NCBI GenBank assembly: GCA_002633025.1
Contig: NMRB01000038.1
Coordinates: 377,177 to 441,176 of the forward strand
Length of the DNA: 64,000 nt
Reading direction: 5' to 3'
From: Notospermus geniculatus
Lineage: Eukaryota; Nemertea; Pilidiophora; Heteronemertea; Lineidae
Shown here piece after piece: positions 1-8,907 of this stretch (positions are counted from its first letter, which is position 1; each line of letters starts with the position of its first letter). A model generated the notes under the pieces. That model saw nothing but the letters and a program-made list of their open reading frames with translations, did not search any database and was not told where the DNA came from. The position numbers were made by a program, and so were the translations under genes.

Positions 1-363
1 TATTTCTACACATTCCATTGTATAAAAAACGGTTATCGAAAGCAAGTTATGCACGTAGCAGAAATAGAGAGTTCAGAGAAATGGAAATTGCTCACCGTTA
101 CATTTGATGTCTTAAAGACGGTGCCGTGCCGTAATACATCATTGTACATCGATCATTGCAAGACGGATCACAGAAGCTTTTCCAAGAGAAAACAATTTAG
201 GCGCACACGGAGAGACTTCGTCCTTGGAAGTTATCAAGGCGGCGAACATTTTGTTGGAGAAATGTCCCATCTGATTGTATTCCCATTAGTTCTGTCTGAA
301 GATGAGGTTGGGAATCTATATTGGAAGTTACTTTTCAAAAATGGTATGTACAACAGTATTTAA
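1..363 (+). CDS. C-terminal exon of a LamG/concanavalin-A-like domain protein (partial)
   Basis: The frame is open from the first base of the window and ends with TAA at 361-363, so this is the 3' end of a gene that starts outside. The first in-frame ATG is at 49, but coding sense clearly continues upstream of it. The ~120 residues fit the last strands of a jelly-roll LamG/pentraxin-type domain. There is a 'W.L..VTFD' strand, then 'TSLYIDHCKT' (the usual 'LYIDG' strand), then 'LGSYQGGEHFVGEM' followed by 'LVLSEDEVGNLY', which matches the family's closing 'F.G.m.d..i....LS..Ei..ly' pattern. Such domains usually sit in secreted or cell-surface proteins and bind glycans or proteins. What precedes the domain is not visible. 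No polyadenylation signal was assigned. The family call is by motif only. Confidence 0.62.
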   Translation, partial: YFYTFHCIKNGYRKQVMHVAEIESSEKWKLLTVTFDVLKTVPCRNTSLYIDHCKTDHRSFSKRKQFRRTRRDFVLGSYQGGEHFVGEMSHLIVFPLVLSEDEVGNLYWKLLFKNGMYNSI

Positions 364-476
364 AAATCCGCGCTAGGGGCTTTTTTCATGCAGCATTTTG
401 AAACCGCAATTATACGGAAGCACGCTGGTCTTGTAGATTCCGAATGAGGGGCATTCTCTTTAAAGTGAAACCGACC

Positions 477-898
477 TACACTGTTAAAAATTTCCTCTCT
501 GTATTTTTACAGCAAAACTGTTGGCAGCAGAGTAACACAGCACTTTGCTGTTTTTCTCGCAGCATCCGTTTATTTACCGCAACTACTTCAATAAACAGCA
601 GTGTTGTAAAAATATATAACAGCAGTACTGCAAAAGAACAGCACTGGTTGTATATTACGGGAACATAAAAGAAAAAAAGCATTGGCGAAGAGCGCGCATA
701 GTGACCACTGGCAGATTCGAACCTGTGTATATCTACATGCTAGCTAACTGAACCTAAATAGTCCTACACTCTAACCACTACGCTACGGGGGCTCACGCTC
801 GGCCTCGGAAGTTTTCTTCGTGTGATTCGGAAAACCTGCTTAATGTCTATAGTATACGCCATTTACTGAGCCCTAACCCTAACCCTAAGGAACCTACC
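477..898 (-). repeat. Left inverted-repeat arm with tRNA-like segment and CCCTAA tract
   Basis: About 420 bp that reappear as a reverse complement at 8309-8907. Going inward from the outer end (TACACTGTTAAAAATTT) it holds a unit rich in ACAGCA/TGCTGT words, a tRNA-like segment on the minus strand (about 701-793, with a GTAGCGTAGTGGTTAGAGC A-box and a GGTTCGAATCTG B-box), and a (CCCTAA)-like stretch at 873-890. The arm diverges from its partner by scattered substitutions and by one missing internal duplication. Confidence 0.75.
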
Positions 899-967
899 CC
901 TACAGGAACTATCCCTTACATGCCTAAGGGACCTAACCCCAAGTGACCTATCCCTAAAGAACCTAAC
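899..967. repeat. Degenerate CCTAA-like tract
   Basis: Irregular repeats of CCTAA, CCTAC and CCTATCC words continue inward from the left inverted-repeat arm, up to the proposed LTR start. They look like decayed CCCTAA repeats and are not shared with the right arm. Confidence 0.4.
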
Positions 968-1630
968 TGTTGTGGCCACTTGCTCTGGGCATGATTCGAA
1001 TTTCCCTCCAATTTTTAGTTTTTGAGTTTTCCTTTAAATAGAACATGAATCACCTGATCTTAAAGTCACATGATTTCACAGGCCTAGATTTTTCTTATTC
1101 AATTTTAAGTCAGTCTGGTATTTTCCATTGGGCTCACACCACCCTTCTCTGGAATTCTCTGGTTCTCTCCGGTTCGTCACTAAAAACTATTATGGGTGCC
1201 TCGAGTTTGGATAATACTCGGTATGTATTAATATTTCATTCCTTATTTATCTAAGCTAAGTTTCACCTTTTTTTTTGTTTTACTGTTTAAATTCCCTTTT
1301 TGGTTCTAGACCTTTGGTATAGAAATTACTTTGAAACAGTAGTCTCACATAGTTGTTTAAGTACCTTGGAAATTCGAGTCGTGCCCTTATGCTTTTCGCT
1401 GTTAGTAATTAAGTTCAATGGTAAAATAACAGGCTCATTTAATTTGTATGTAGCTTTTGTAAATTTGAGTTTCTTCTGTCTTTTCTTTGCATTACCGGTA
1501 TGCTTTATTTTAGTTTGCTTGCCTTAACTTGCTTACTTGTATGCTTATTTGTTTTTGTTTAGTAAAATCTGCTGCTGCTGATGCCGTTGCTGAATTTTGA
1601 GTTCGTCTGAATTATTCGGGGCACACAACA
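968..1630 (+). mobile_element. Candidate 5' LTR of the BEL/Pao element
   Basis: About 660 bp of T-rich, non-coding sequence directly upstream of gag. It starts TGTTGTGG and ends CACACAACA, so the termini form a short TG...CA inverted repeat as in LTRs. No second copy is seen in the window, as expected if the 3' half of the element was lost at the Penelope junction. No primer-binding site was identified with confidence, and the exact ends are a proposal. Confidence 0.42.
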
Positions 1631-1648
1631 TTTTACGAGTAATCTACG

Positions 1649-2578
1649 ATGTTTGAGACGGGAGACGAAAAGTATAAACTTGACGAAGCCGCAGCTGTTA
1701 TCGTTCACGCTAATTATAACGACTTCGAGAGTGAAAGTGAGCTGGACGAGGAGGACAGGGCTCCACGACGAAGTGGTAGGGTTCGTAAACCGACGAGCAA
1801 AGCTCTAGCTATCATGATAGAGAGTGCTGTGAAGGGTTTGAATTCAACCTGCAAAACTCTTCGTGCTATGTCAGAAGCCTTAACTGAGTGCATTAAGGAA
1901 AATGTAGATAGAGAGGTTGTTCAGAAGAAACATTCAGCTTGGCTGAATTTGTATAGTGAATTCCTAAGTCGCTATGATCACTTGCGCGGGTTGCGTAACG
2001 CATCGGATGAATCAATATCTTTGGCAGTGTTCGATAGGAACAATGAAGCATTCCTTGAGACGAAGGGGAGCGTTCAACAATGGTTATTGCTGAATCCTGT
2101 TGATCCACCTGTTGAGGTTGCACCAAAGGACAGTGTGTCAAATATTTCGGTGGGTAAAGGTAGTGCGGTATCTTCCATTGGGTCCCACATTAGTAGTATT
2201 CAGGTTGCTAAGTTAGAAGAACAGCAAAAAAGGTTAGAAATTTTGGTTAAATCAGCTGCCTTGAATAAGAAACAGGATCTTGAGAGGGCTAAACTTGACA
2301 TAAAGTTAAAGGAAGAGAAATTAGAATTGGAGACTGAGCTTGAGGTTTCTGAGGCCAAAGGGCGTTTGTTGAAGGACTTCGAAGGTCGTCTTTTAGCTAA
2401 GTCTGGTGTTAGTAGTAAAGCGACTCAGTCTGTTAGATTAGCGGGACCTAGTGGAAGGTGTAGCACTGCCGTTGCCCAAGATGTGAATAGCAAAGATGTG
2501 AATAGCAAAGAAGTAAATAGCAATCAAGTGACATGTCATGACCAACCTGTTCCTCCTGTGAGGGATGAGGTGAGTTGA
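1649..2578 (+). CDS. BEL/Pao gag-like ORF
   Basis: A 309-residue frame beginning with ATG at 1649. The N-terminal part is acidic ('ESESELDEED') followed by a basic patch ('RRSGRVRKP'). The C-terminal half is a long charged coiled coil (about residues 190-260, heptad-like K/E/L content), then a Ser/Asn-rich tail with a VNSK/VNSN repeat. This matches the N-terminal region typical of invertebrate BEL/Pao polyproteins. Its stop (TGA 2576-2578) overlaps the next frame, which is in the -1 register, so gag and pol are separate here. Either a frameshift is used or this copy has mutated, since many BEL elements have one continuous ORF. No internal stop is present. Confidence 0.8.
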   Translation: MFETGDEKYKLDEAAAVIVHANYNDFESESELDEEDRAPRRSGRVRKPTSKALAIMIESAVKGLNSTCKTLRAMSEALTECIKENVDREVVQKKHSAWLNLYSEFLSRYDHLRGLRNASDESISLAVFDRNNEAFLETKGSVQQWLLLNPVDPPVEVAPKDSVSNISVGKGSAVSSIGSHISSIQVAKLEEQQKRLEILVKSAALNKKQDLERAKLDIKLKEEKLELETELEVSEAKGRLLKDFEGRLLAKSGVSSKATQSVRLAGPSGRCSTAVAQDVNSKDVNSKEVNSNQVTCHDQPVPPVRDEVS

Positions 2579-5500
2579 TAGAAATATTTATTGAACATAA
2601 AGCACGTACAGAAAGGGATGAGGTTGTTAATGAAAATGCTAAGATTGGTGGTGAAGTAATTGCTGTCACAAAGGAACTGAGAAAACCTAAAGTTGAGATT
2701 CAGAAATTCTCAGGTGATCCGATGACGTATCCTAGGTTTATGAGGCAGTTCAATGCTAGGGTGATTGCATACACAGACAGCTTTGAGGAAAGAATGAATT
2801 ACCTTGAACAGTTTATGCAGGGTGAAGCACATAGAATTGTCAAGGGTTTTTCTCACTTAGATAGCGAGTTGGGTTTTAAAACAGCACTAGAGGAACTTAA
2901 ACTGCGCTATGGGGATCAAGAAGTTGTAGCTACTGCTTACATCAAAAAGGCTCTGGATTGGCCCTTGATTAAGGAAAACAACCCGAAAGAGTTGGATGAG
3001 TATGCAATCTTCCTAACAGAGTGTATGCATGGTGTTCGTAGTATAGATGCTGGTAAAATCCTTGAATACACTGAAAACATCCGCTTGCTCGTCAAAAAGC
3101 TTCCCAACTATCTTCATGACAAATGGAGAAATATAGTTCAGAATATAAAAGATTCCAAAGGTCACGTTCAGTTTCAACATCTGGTTGATTTCGTTCGAAG
3201 AGAGGCGCGTAAGGTGAACGATCCTGTATTTGGTAAGGATCACCTTAAGGCTTCAAAGAGTCAAGATAACACCAAATCTGGCGCGTCTGGTACTAAGAAA
3301 AGTCTTTCAGCGACAGTTCATCCAGGTACGAGTGATGGTTGTAAAACCTTGGACAAAAACGATCATCATGAGATGAAGTCTGGTACACGTAACTTTCGGG
3401 TGGCCTTTCAATCGCCTTGTTTGTATTGCAAAAAGGAAGGCCATTCTCTGGATGTATGTCGTGGTGTCAAATCCTTGTCATTGAAGGAAAGGTACAAGGT
3501 TTTACAATCGCATCGCTTGTGCTTCGGATGCCTAAAGCCCATGTCAGGGACCCACAATAGGGTCACATGTAAGAGGAAAATAGTCTGTTCTGAATGTGGG
3601 AGAAAGCATCCTTCAATTTTGCATGTGGATTCATCGTCAAGTGACGCTGAGCAGAGGGGAGTCGATGCCTCTCAAGCAGAAACACCTGTTGTTAGTAATA
3701 ACGCTCTTCATTCATTAACTGGTCATGCTCAAAATAAAAACCGTGTAGCAATGCCAATTGCTCCTGTCAAAATTAGATTACCAAACAGCAATGAGTATAT
3801 CGAGACCTATGCTCTGCTTGATTCAGGCAGCACGGCAACCTTCTGCTCAGAGGGGTTGAGAAGAAAGTTGGGGGTGACGGGGGTGCAGACCAAAATTGCG
3901 CTGAAAACAATGAATGATGAAAGACAAATAGACAGTTGCATACTTAGAAATTTAGAGATAAGCGATCTGGACGGTACCTTTTCAGCTACTCTGCCAATAG
4001 TGTATACGCAGTGCGAAATGCCTGTATCAGTAAGTGACATTGCTTCAAGTGATGATCTTACGAAATGGGAATATCTTAGTCATATTCCTATGAAGACCGC
4101 CAATTCATCAGAAGTTGGTCTGTTGATTGGTTCGGATGTGCCTTCTGTTATTGAGCCATGGGACATAGTGAAGAGTGAGAGAGATGGACCCTTTTCTGTG
4201 CGAACTGCTCTTGGTTGGGTAATAAACGGTCCGTTAGACGTTGGAAGCAGTCATCGTGCAGCATCGAGGTTCGTTTCTCTGAATTGCACGCGTGTCTCTG
4301 AGTTGGTTGCCCTCGATGAGCAGCTTCGAAACCAATTCAATTATGATTTTTCTGAGAGAGTAGTTGATGATGTACCGGAGAGATCCAGAGAAGACCGAGA
4401 ATTCCTTAGACAAGTAGAAGAAACATGTGTTCTGCGAGATGGTCACTATGTGATTGGCCTGCCTTTCAGGTCCCCTGATGTTCAAATGCCAAATAATAGG
4501 GTCCAAGCTGAGCAAAGGCTTGTTCAGTTGCAACGAAAATTGGAAAGAAATCCTGAATTCTTGACAGAATACAAGGCCTTCATGGATAAGGTCATCGGTA
4601 ATGATTACGCAAGAGTAGTACCAGATTCCCAGCTCAACAGAGATGACGGTAAAACTTGGTACTTGCCGCATCATGGCGTCTACCACCCGAAAAAGAAAAA
4701 ATTGAGAGTAGTATTTGATTGTGCTGCACGCTTCAAGGGCACTTCTTTGAATGAGCAACTTCTTGCAGGACCAAATTTGACAAATACGTTGGTAGGTACA
4801 CTTATGAGATTTAGACAGGGTGAAGTCGCCACGATGTCGGACATTGAGTCCATGTTTTACCGTGTGAGAGTTCCGGATGAGGACGCGAGTTTTCTCCGCT
4901 TTTTATGGTGGGAGAATGGTGACACCACAAAACCGGTCATAGAGTATCAGATGATGGTTCATATATTTGGGGCAGCATCGTCACCTAGCTGCTCTAATTT
5001 CGCCCTTAGGAAAACGGCGGATGACAATGAGTTGGTGTATGGTACAGAGGCCGCAGAAACATTACGTCGAAATTTCTATGTCGATGATTGTTTAAAGGCA
5101 AATGACTTCACGAATGATAGCATTGTGTTGTCTGGCAACGTAAGAAACATGCGTCATGAAGGTGGTTTCAACCTCACCGGTTGGGTGAGCAATGATAAAG
5201 ATGTGCTGTTGTCAATACCGGTTGAGCATAGAGCAAAAGAGGTGAAGGATCTTGATTTCGATCAGGATGTCTTACCTTCTGAGCGTGCGCTTGGTGTACA
5301 GCGGGACGTTGAGTCGGACAGGTTCACATTCAAACTTCAGTTGCAAGACCGCCCGTTAACTCGACGCGGAATCTTGTCAATGGTTAGTTCAGTGTTTGAT
5401 CCATTAGGGTTTGTTTCACCAGTAACCCTCCAGGCAAAATGTCTTTTGCAAGAGTTATGCAAGCGGAAGTTTGGATGGGATGAGCCTGTCCCTGGCGATG

Positions 5501-6321
5501 TCGTTCAGAGATGGAACAAATGGCTCTCTTGTCTGCCGGAATTGTCAAACTTCTCAGTACCCAGGTGCATTAAACCCCCAACTGTTGATAAAATTCAACT
5601 GTGCCACTTCAGTGATGCTAGTCTCTCCGGTTATGGAGTAGTTACGTACGTTAGGGTAGTTCTCCCTGATGAAGTAAGATGTAGTCTACTCATGGCTAAA
5701 TCGCGCGTAGCTCCTCTTAAACCAGTGTCAATTGTACGCTCGGAGTTGACAGCAGCAACTGTTGCGGTACGTGTTGATAGAATGATTCATAGGGAACTGC
5801 AGGTTCCGTTTGAACAGTCGCACTTCTGGACTGACAGTATGTCGGTCATTCACTACATTAGAAATGAAACTTCCAGGTTTCACACCTTCGTGGCCAACAG
5901 ACTTCAGATCATCCATGAAGGTTCTTCACCATCGCAGTGGCATTATGTGAATACTGCTGTGAACCCCGCTGATATGGCGTCACGAGATGTGAACCCTGGT
6001 GAATTGGTGGGCAGTGAAGTTTGGCTGTCAGGACCAAGTTTCTTGAATAAACATGAGAGTGAATGGCCACAAATTCCAGCGGTGCCGTCCTCATTGGACA
6101 GCAGTGACCCTGAGGTGCGAAAAGCAGTTGTGAGATCTAATGCTGCTGTAGTCGAAGAGACAAATGCTACCGATGTACTGCTGAATCACTTCTCCTCCTG
6201 GTATAAGCTGAAGCGTTCTGTGGCCTGGTTACTGAGAGTTAAAGCCATGCTCCGAGCCAAGGTTGGCTCTAGGGATGGTGGCCCCGAATTGACCCCAACC
6301 TTGCTCCATCCTTGTATTTGA
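2575..6321 (+). CDS. pol: BEL/Pao pol: nucleocapsid, protease, RT and RNase H, without integrase
   Basis: A 1248-residue frame. Domains in order: a DUF1759-like gag segment (about residue 43, 'KFSGDPMTYPRF'); a zinc knuckle (about 280, 'CLYCKKEGHSLDVC') and a second Cys cluster; an aspartic protease (about 414, 'LLDSGSTATF'); reverse transcriptase with 'MSDIESMFYRVRV' (about 753) and the catalytic 'YVDD' (about 835); the A17-type connector 'SMVSSVFDPLGFVSP' (about 942); and an RNase H-like part beginning 'HFSDASLSGYG' (about 1012). The last recognisable BEL residues are 'FSSWYKLKRSVAWLLR' (about 1206), which normally precede the integrase zinc finger. Beyond about 6258 the protein is unrelated and stops at 6321, inside Penelope sequence. 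Integrase and 3' LTR are absent. There are no frameshifts within the BEL part, so the copy is fairly young, but it cannot integrate on its own. Confidence 0.93.
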   Translation: MIEIFIEHKARTERDEVVNENAKIGGEVIAVTKELRKPKVEIQKFSGDPMTYPRFMRQFNARVIAYTDSFEERMNYLEQFMQGEAHRIVKGFSHLDSELGFKTALEELKLRYGDQEVVATAYIKKALDWPLIKENNPKELDEYAIFLTECMHGVRSIDAGKILEYTENIRLLVKKLPNYLHDKWRNIVQNIKDSKGHVQFQHLVDFVRREARKVNDPVFGKDHLKASKSQDNTKSGASGTKKSLSATVHPGTSDGCKTLDKNDHHEMKSGTRNFRVAFQSPCLYCKKEGHSLDVCRGVKSLSLKERYKVLQSHRLCFGCLKPMSGTHNRVTCKRKIVCSECGRKHPSILHVDSSSSDAEQRGVDASQAETPVVSNNALHSLTGHAQNKNRVAMPIAPVKIRLPNSNEYIETYALLDSGSTATFCSEGLRRKLGVTGVQTKIALKTMNDERQIDSCILRNLEISDLDGTFSATLPIVYTQCEMPVSVSDIASSDDLTKWEYLSHIPMKTANSSEVGLLIGSDVPSVIEPWDIVKSERDGPFSVRTALGWVINGPLDVGSSHRAASRFVSLNCTRVSELVALDEQLRNQFNYDFSERVVDDVPERSREDREFLRQVEETCVLRDGHYVIGLPFRSPDVQMPNNRVQAEQRLVQLQRKLERNPEFLTEYKAFMDKVIGNDYARVVPDSQLNRDDGKTWYLPHHGVYHPKKKKLRVVFDCAARFKGTSLNEQLLAGPNLTNTLVGTLMRFRQGEVATMSDIESMFYRVRVPDEDASFLRFLWWENGDTTKPVIEYQMMVHIFGAASSPSCSNFALRKTADDNELVYGTEAAETLRRNFYVDDCLKANDFTNDSIVLSGNVRNMRHEGGFNLTGWVSNDKDVLLSIPVEHRAKEVKDLDFDQDVLPSERALGVQRDVESDRFTFKLQLQDRPLTRRGILSMVSSVFDPLGFVSPVTLQAKCLLQELCKRKFGWDEPVPGDVVQRWNKWLSCLPELSNFSVPRCIKPPTVDKIQLCHFSDASLSGYGVVTYVRVVLPDEVRCSLLMAKSRVAPLKPVSIVRSELTAATVAVRVDRMIHRELQVPFEQSHFWTDSMSVIHYIRNETSRFHTFVANRLQIIHEGSSPSQWHYVNTAVNPADMASRDVNPGELVGSEVWLSGPSFLNKHESEWPQIPAVPSSLDSSDPEVRKAVVRSNAAVVEETNATDVLLNHFSSWYKLKRSVAWLLRVKAMLRAKVGSRDGGPELTPTLLHPCI

Positions 6322-7259
6322 GATACGTTGATGACATCTTCTGTGTATTTAGACACAACTGTTCTCATGAAAACTTCCTTGGAAAACTGAACAACTTGCA
6401 CCCTAACCTTAAATTCACAGCAGAAATTGGCCCGTCAGCACTCCCTTTCTTAGACACAGAAATATCCCTACCCCACATAGACAATGGAACTATCTCATCA
6501 CAGGTATATAGAAAGCCAACTTTCACAGGTCTTATTCTAAACTACAATGCGATGTGTCCTTTTAAATGGAAACTAGGCCTAATACAGTGTCTGTTGCACC
6601 GCGCTTACACTGTGAGTAGTAACTGGTCCCTATTTGTAAAGGAAGTGGACTCTCTACAGAGAATTTTTGCTCACAATGCATATCCTACACAGCTGTTTAC
6701 CTCGTGTGTTAACAGGTTTTTGACTAAGAAATTTGAACCTGAGATGACCAGGGTCCGTGAAGATAGAGTAGAGAAATTGTTTGCTATACCCTACATTGGC
6801 CAAGCTTCAGTGACCTATGGTAACAAACTCCGCAAACTATTCAAGTCAAAATTCCTCATTGATGTCAAGATTGTGTACACTTCTTTTAAAGTCAGGAATT
6901 ACTTCTCTCTGAAGTGCCGCACCCCCTTGCCTCTGGTAGCCAATGTCGTCTACAAATTCCAGTGTGTGCGTGATGCAAACGTGTCCTATTTGGGCAAAAC
7001 TAAGAGACACTTGGTTATCAGAGTCCGGGAACACGGTACCTCAGCAACCCCATCGGCCATCAAGGATCATCTCAGATCATGTACGGAATGTCACAAAAAT
7101 TTCTCTATTAACAGCTTCACAGTGGTTGATTCTGCCAGGAATGATTACCATTGCTCTATTAAAGAAGCCATTCATATTAAGCAGTCTAGACCCAGTTGCT
7201 TATGGGCGAGGGATGCAAGGGGAGTTGAGAATTCGGGAGTGGAGATGAGGTTGGCATGA
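6312..7259 (+). CDS. 3' half of a Penelope-like element: RT C-terminus plus GIY-YIG nuclease
   Basis: A 315-residue frame that begins in the middle of a reverse transcriptase: 'LRYVDDIFCVF' is the catalytic motif, and the fingers and palm upstream of it are missing. An in-frame TAG lies at 6270-6272. 'LPFLDTEI' and 'VYRKPTFTGLIL' are the usual Penelope RT motifs downstream of YVDD. The C-terminal third carries a GIY-YIG endonuclease: 'VYKFQC' (about 213), 'YLGKTKRHLVIRVREH' (about 225-241) and a Cys-containing 'HLRSCTECH' segment. Full-length Penelope proteins are usually more than twice this length, so this is a 5'-truncated copy, which is common for these elements. It overlaps the last codons of the BEL pol frame. 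Confidence 0.9.
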   Translation: MYLRYVDDIFCVFRHNCSHENFLGKLNNLHPNLKFTAEIGPSALPFLDTEISLPHIDNGTISSQVYRKPTFTGLILNYNAMCPFKWKLGLIQCLLHRAYTVSSNWSLFVKEVDSLQRIFAHNAYPTQLFTSCVNRFLTKKFEPEMTRVREDRVEKLFAIPYIGQASVTYGNKLRKLFKSKFLIDVKIVYTSFKVRNYFSLKCRTPLPLVANVVYKFQCVRDANVSYLGKTKRHLVIRVREHGTSATPSAIKDHLRSCTECHKNFSINSFTVVDSARNDYHCSIKEAIHIKQSRPSCLWARDARGVENSGVEMRLA

Positions 7260-7363
7260 TCTCCCTTCTCCAGCTGAAATGTGGATGCGTACTGGAGGAA
7301 AGAAACATAAAAAAAAACGTTTGTTTAGGAATGGATGGATGCATTCCCTCCATTTAGAAATAA

Positions 7364-7405
7364 AGGGCTACCGCTAGGCTACCTGCAGCAGCCTAGCGGT
7401 AGCCC
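7364..7405. repeat. Perfect hairpin in the Penelope 3' region
   Basis: GGGCTACCGCTAGGCT and its exact reverse complement flank a short loop, giving a 16-bp stem about 110 bases after the Penelope stop codon. It may be a structural part of the element's 3' end or a small fold-back insertion. Confidence 0.7.
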
Positions 7406-8155
7406 GCGTAGCTTATGTCATTAGCCCTATTGACTAGGACCCGCCCGCGGGAAATTCCACAGCAGCACTGAAAGTCCGTCAATGAAAAAAAGTAGTTGTT
7501 GGCTAAGCCAAGTCATTCACAGACCCAAAAAGAAACTTAGGCCTATAATAATTCCTGGATATTTATTCACTTTTTCCTGCGTGATTGTGGAGCTTGCTTC
7601 TGACTGACGTTCGGCTGACCCTGTAGCGCCAGATTAGTTCCAAAATCCTCCGGAGGGGCGCTTGGGAATTCTAGGCCGAACACTGGACCAAAGAAATTGT
7701 TCGGTGTGCGTCACTAATTGCATAAAAAAACGGCCGAAATGGGGCTCGTTGATAAATTTGGTGCCCTCTTTTCACATTGTTGTCAGTTTCTCATAGTGTC
7801 TACAGTTCATTCGGTTAGTTTTGGGTTGAAAAACTGACGTTGGTTGGTGCGGACATGGCCGTAAACCAAGGAACTAAAATTGCTCAGCTCGACAAATCTC
7901 TGACTAAGGCAATTTGACGACCTGGTTCACGAATGTGACTCGCTGGCTTCGCCGTTTTTTCGCCTGGCGGCGAGCCCAGGAACCGCTGCGTCAAGTCTTA
8001 ATACCCAATTAGCGTGTCAAGGCATGTCATATTTCCTGAGTATATTTTAACAATTGTTTGGGTCTGCTTGCATTGAAGCATTGAAGTATTACTTGTATGC
8101 TCCTATTTTTATTAGTATGTTGTAGTTCAGCCGAGTACAAGCATTTTTGCAAAAG

Positions 8156-8200
8156 CACCTGATGAGGCTACTGTAGACAGAGCGAAATCGATCGTGTAGA
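8156..8200 (+). ncRNA. Candidate (possibly degenerate) hammerhead ribozyme motif
   Basis: The two conserved hammerhead boxes are present in order: CTGATGA at 8159-8165 and GAAA at 8184-8187. Between them GCT...AGC and CTGT-AG-ACAG can form a stem II with one bulge. One extra G separates the first box from the stem, so the core is not canonical. Penelope-like elements are known to carry hammerhead ribozymes in their terminal repeats, which gives the motif context. Stems I and III were not convincingly resolved. Confidence 0.38.
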
Positions 8201-8308
8201 AGATGATGTATATACTGGAATAAAGATGAGGATGTTATTGTTAATTGCGTTCTTGTGGATGTATAAATGGACATACAACTACTCTCTCCCAAAGTTATAC
8301 TATTATTG

Positions 8309-8907
8309 TAGGTTCCTTAGGTTTAGGGTTAGGGCTCAGTAAATGGCGTATACTATAGACATTAAGCAGGTTTTCCGAATCACACGAAGAAAACTTCCGA
8401 GGCCGAGCGTGAGCCCCCGTAGCGTAGTGGTTAGAGCGTAGGACTATTTAGGTTCAGTTAGCTAGCATGTAGATATACACAGGTTCGAATCTGCCAGTGG
8501 TCACTATGCGCGCTCTTTGCCAATGCTTTTTTTTCATTTATGTTCCCGTAATATACAACCAGTGCTGTTCTTTTGCAGTGTTGCTGTGATATTTTTACAA
8601 TGCTGCTTGTTTATTGAAGCAGCTGCTGTAAATAAACGGGTGCTGCGAAAATACAGCAAAGTGCTGTGTTACTCTGCTGCCAACACTTTTGCTGTAAAAA
8701 TACAATGACAGCAGTGCTGTCCCCATAATATACCACCAGTGCTGTTCTTTTGCAGTACTGCTGTTATATATTTTTACAACACTGCTGTTTATTGAAGTAG
8801 TTGCGGTAAATAAACGGATGCTGCGAGCAAAAAAACAGCAAAGTGCTGTGTTACTCTGCTGCCAACACTTTTGCTGTAAAAATAGAGAGGAAATTTTTAA
8901 CAGTGTA
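8309..8907 (+). repeat. Right inverted-repeat arm with tRNA-like segment and duplicated ACAGCA unit
   Basis: Reverse complement of 477-898. It opens with a TTAGGG-like stretch (8320-8334), has the tRNA-like segment at 8412-8503 (GTAGCGTAGTGGTTAGAGC, then GGTTCGAATCTG after an unusually long interval), then two tandem copies of a roughly 165-180 bp unit (about 8550-8702 and 8727-8886). It ends AAATTTTTAACAGTGTA at 8907. The left arm has only one copy of the unit. Terminal words match exactly over about 24 bases. No target-site duplication is evident outside the two arms. Confidence 0.75.

Larger units (their letters stand above)
7260..8308 (+). mobile_element. Non-coding 3' tail of the Penelope-like element
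   Basis: About 1 kb without coding sense between the nuclease stop and the right inverted repeat. It includes the hairpin at 7364-7405 and the ribozyme-like motif near 8158. Penelope elements carry LTR-like 3' sequence, so assignment of this stretch to the element is plausible, but its exact end is not visible. No BEL sequence resumes here. Confidence 0.5.

Noticed and set aside
873-890. Telomere end or internal telomere
   Set aside because: Only three CCCTAA-like units, inside a dispersed arm that recurs at 8320; more likely part of the element.
4234-4758. 174-codon minus-strand ORF in pol
   Set aside because: Shadow of the BEL pol frame.
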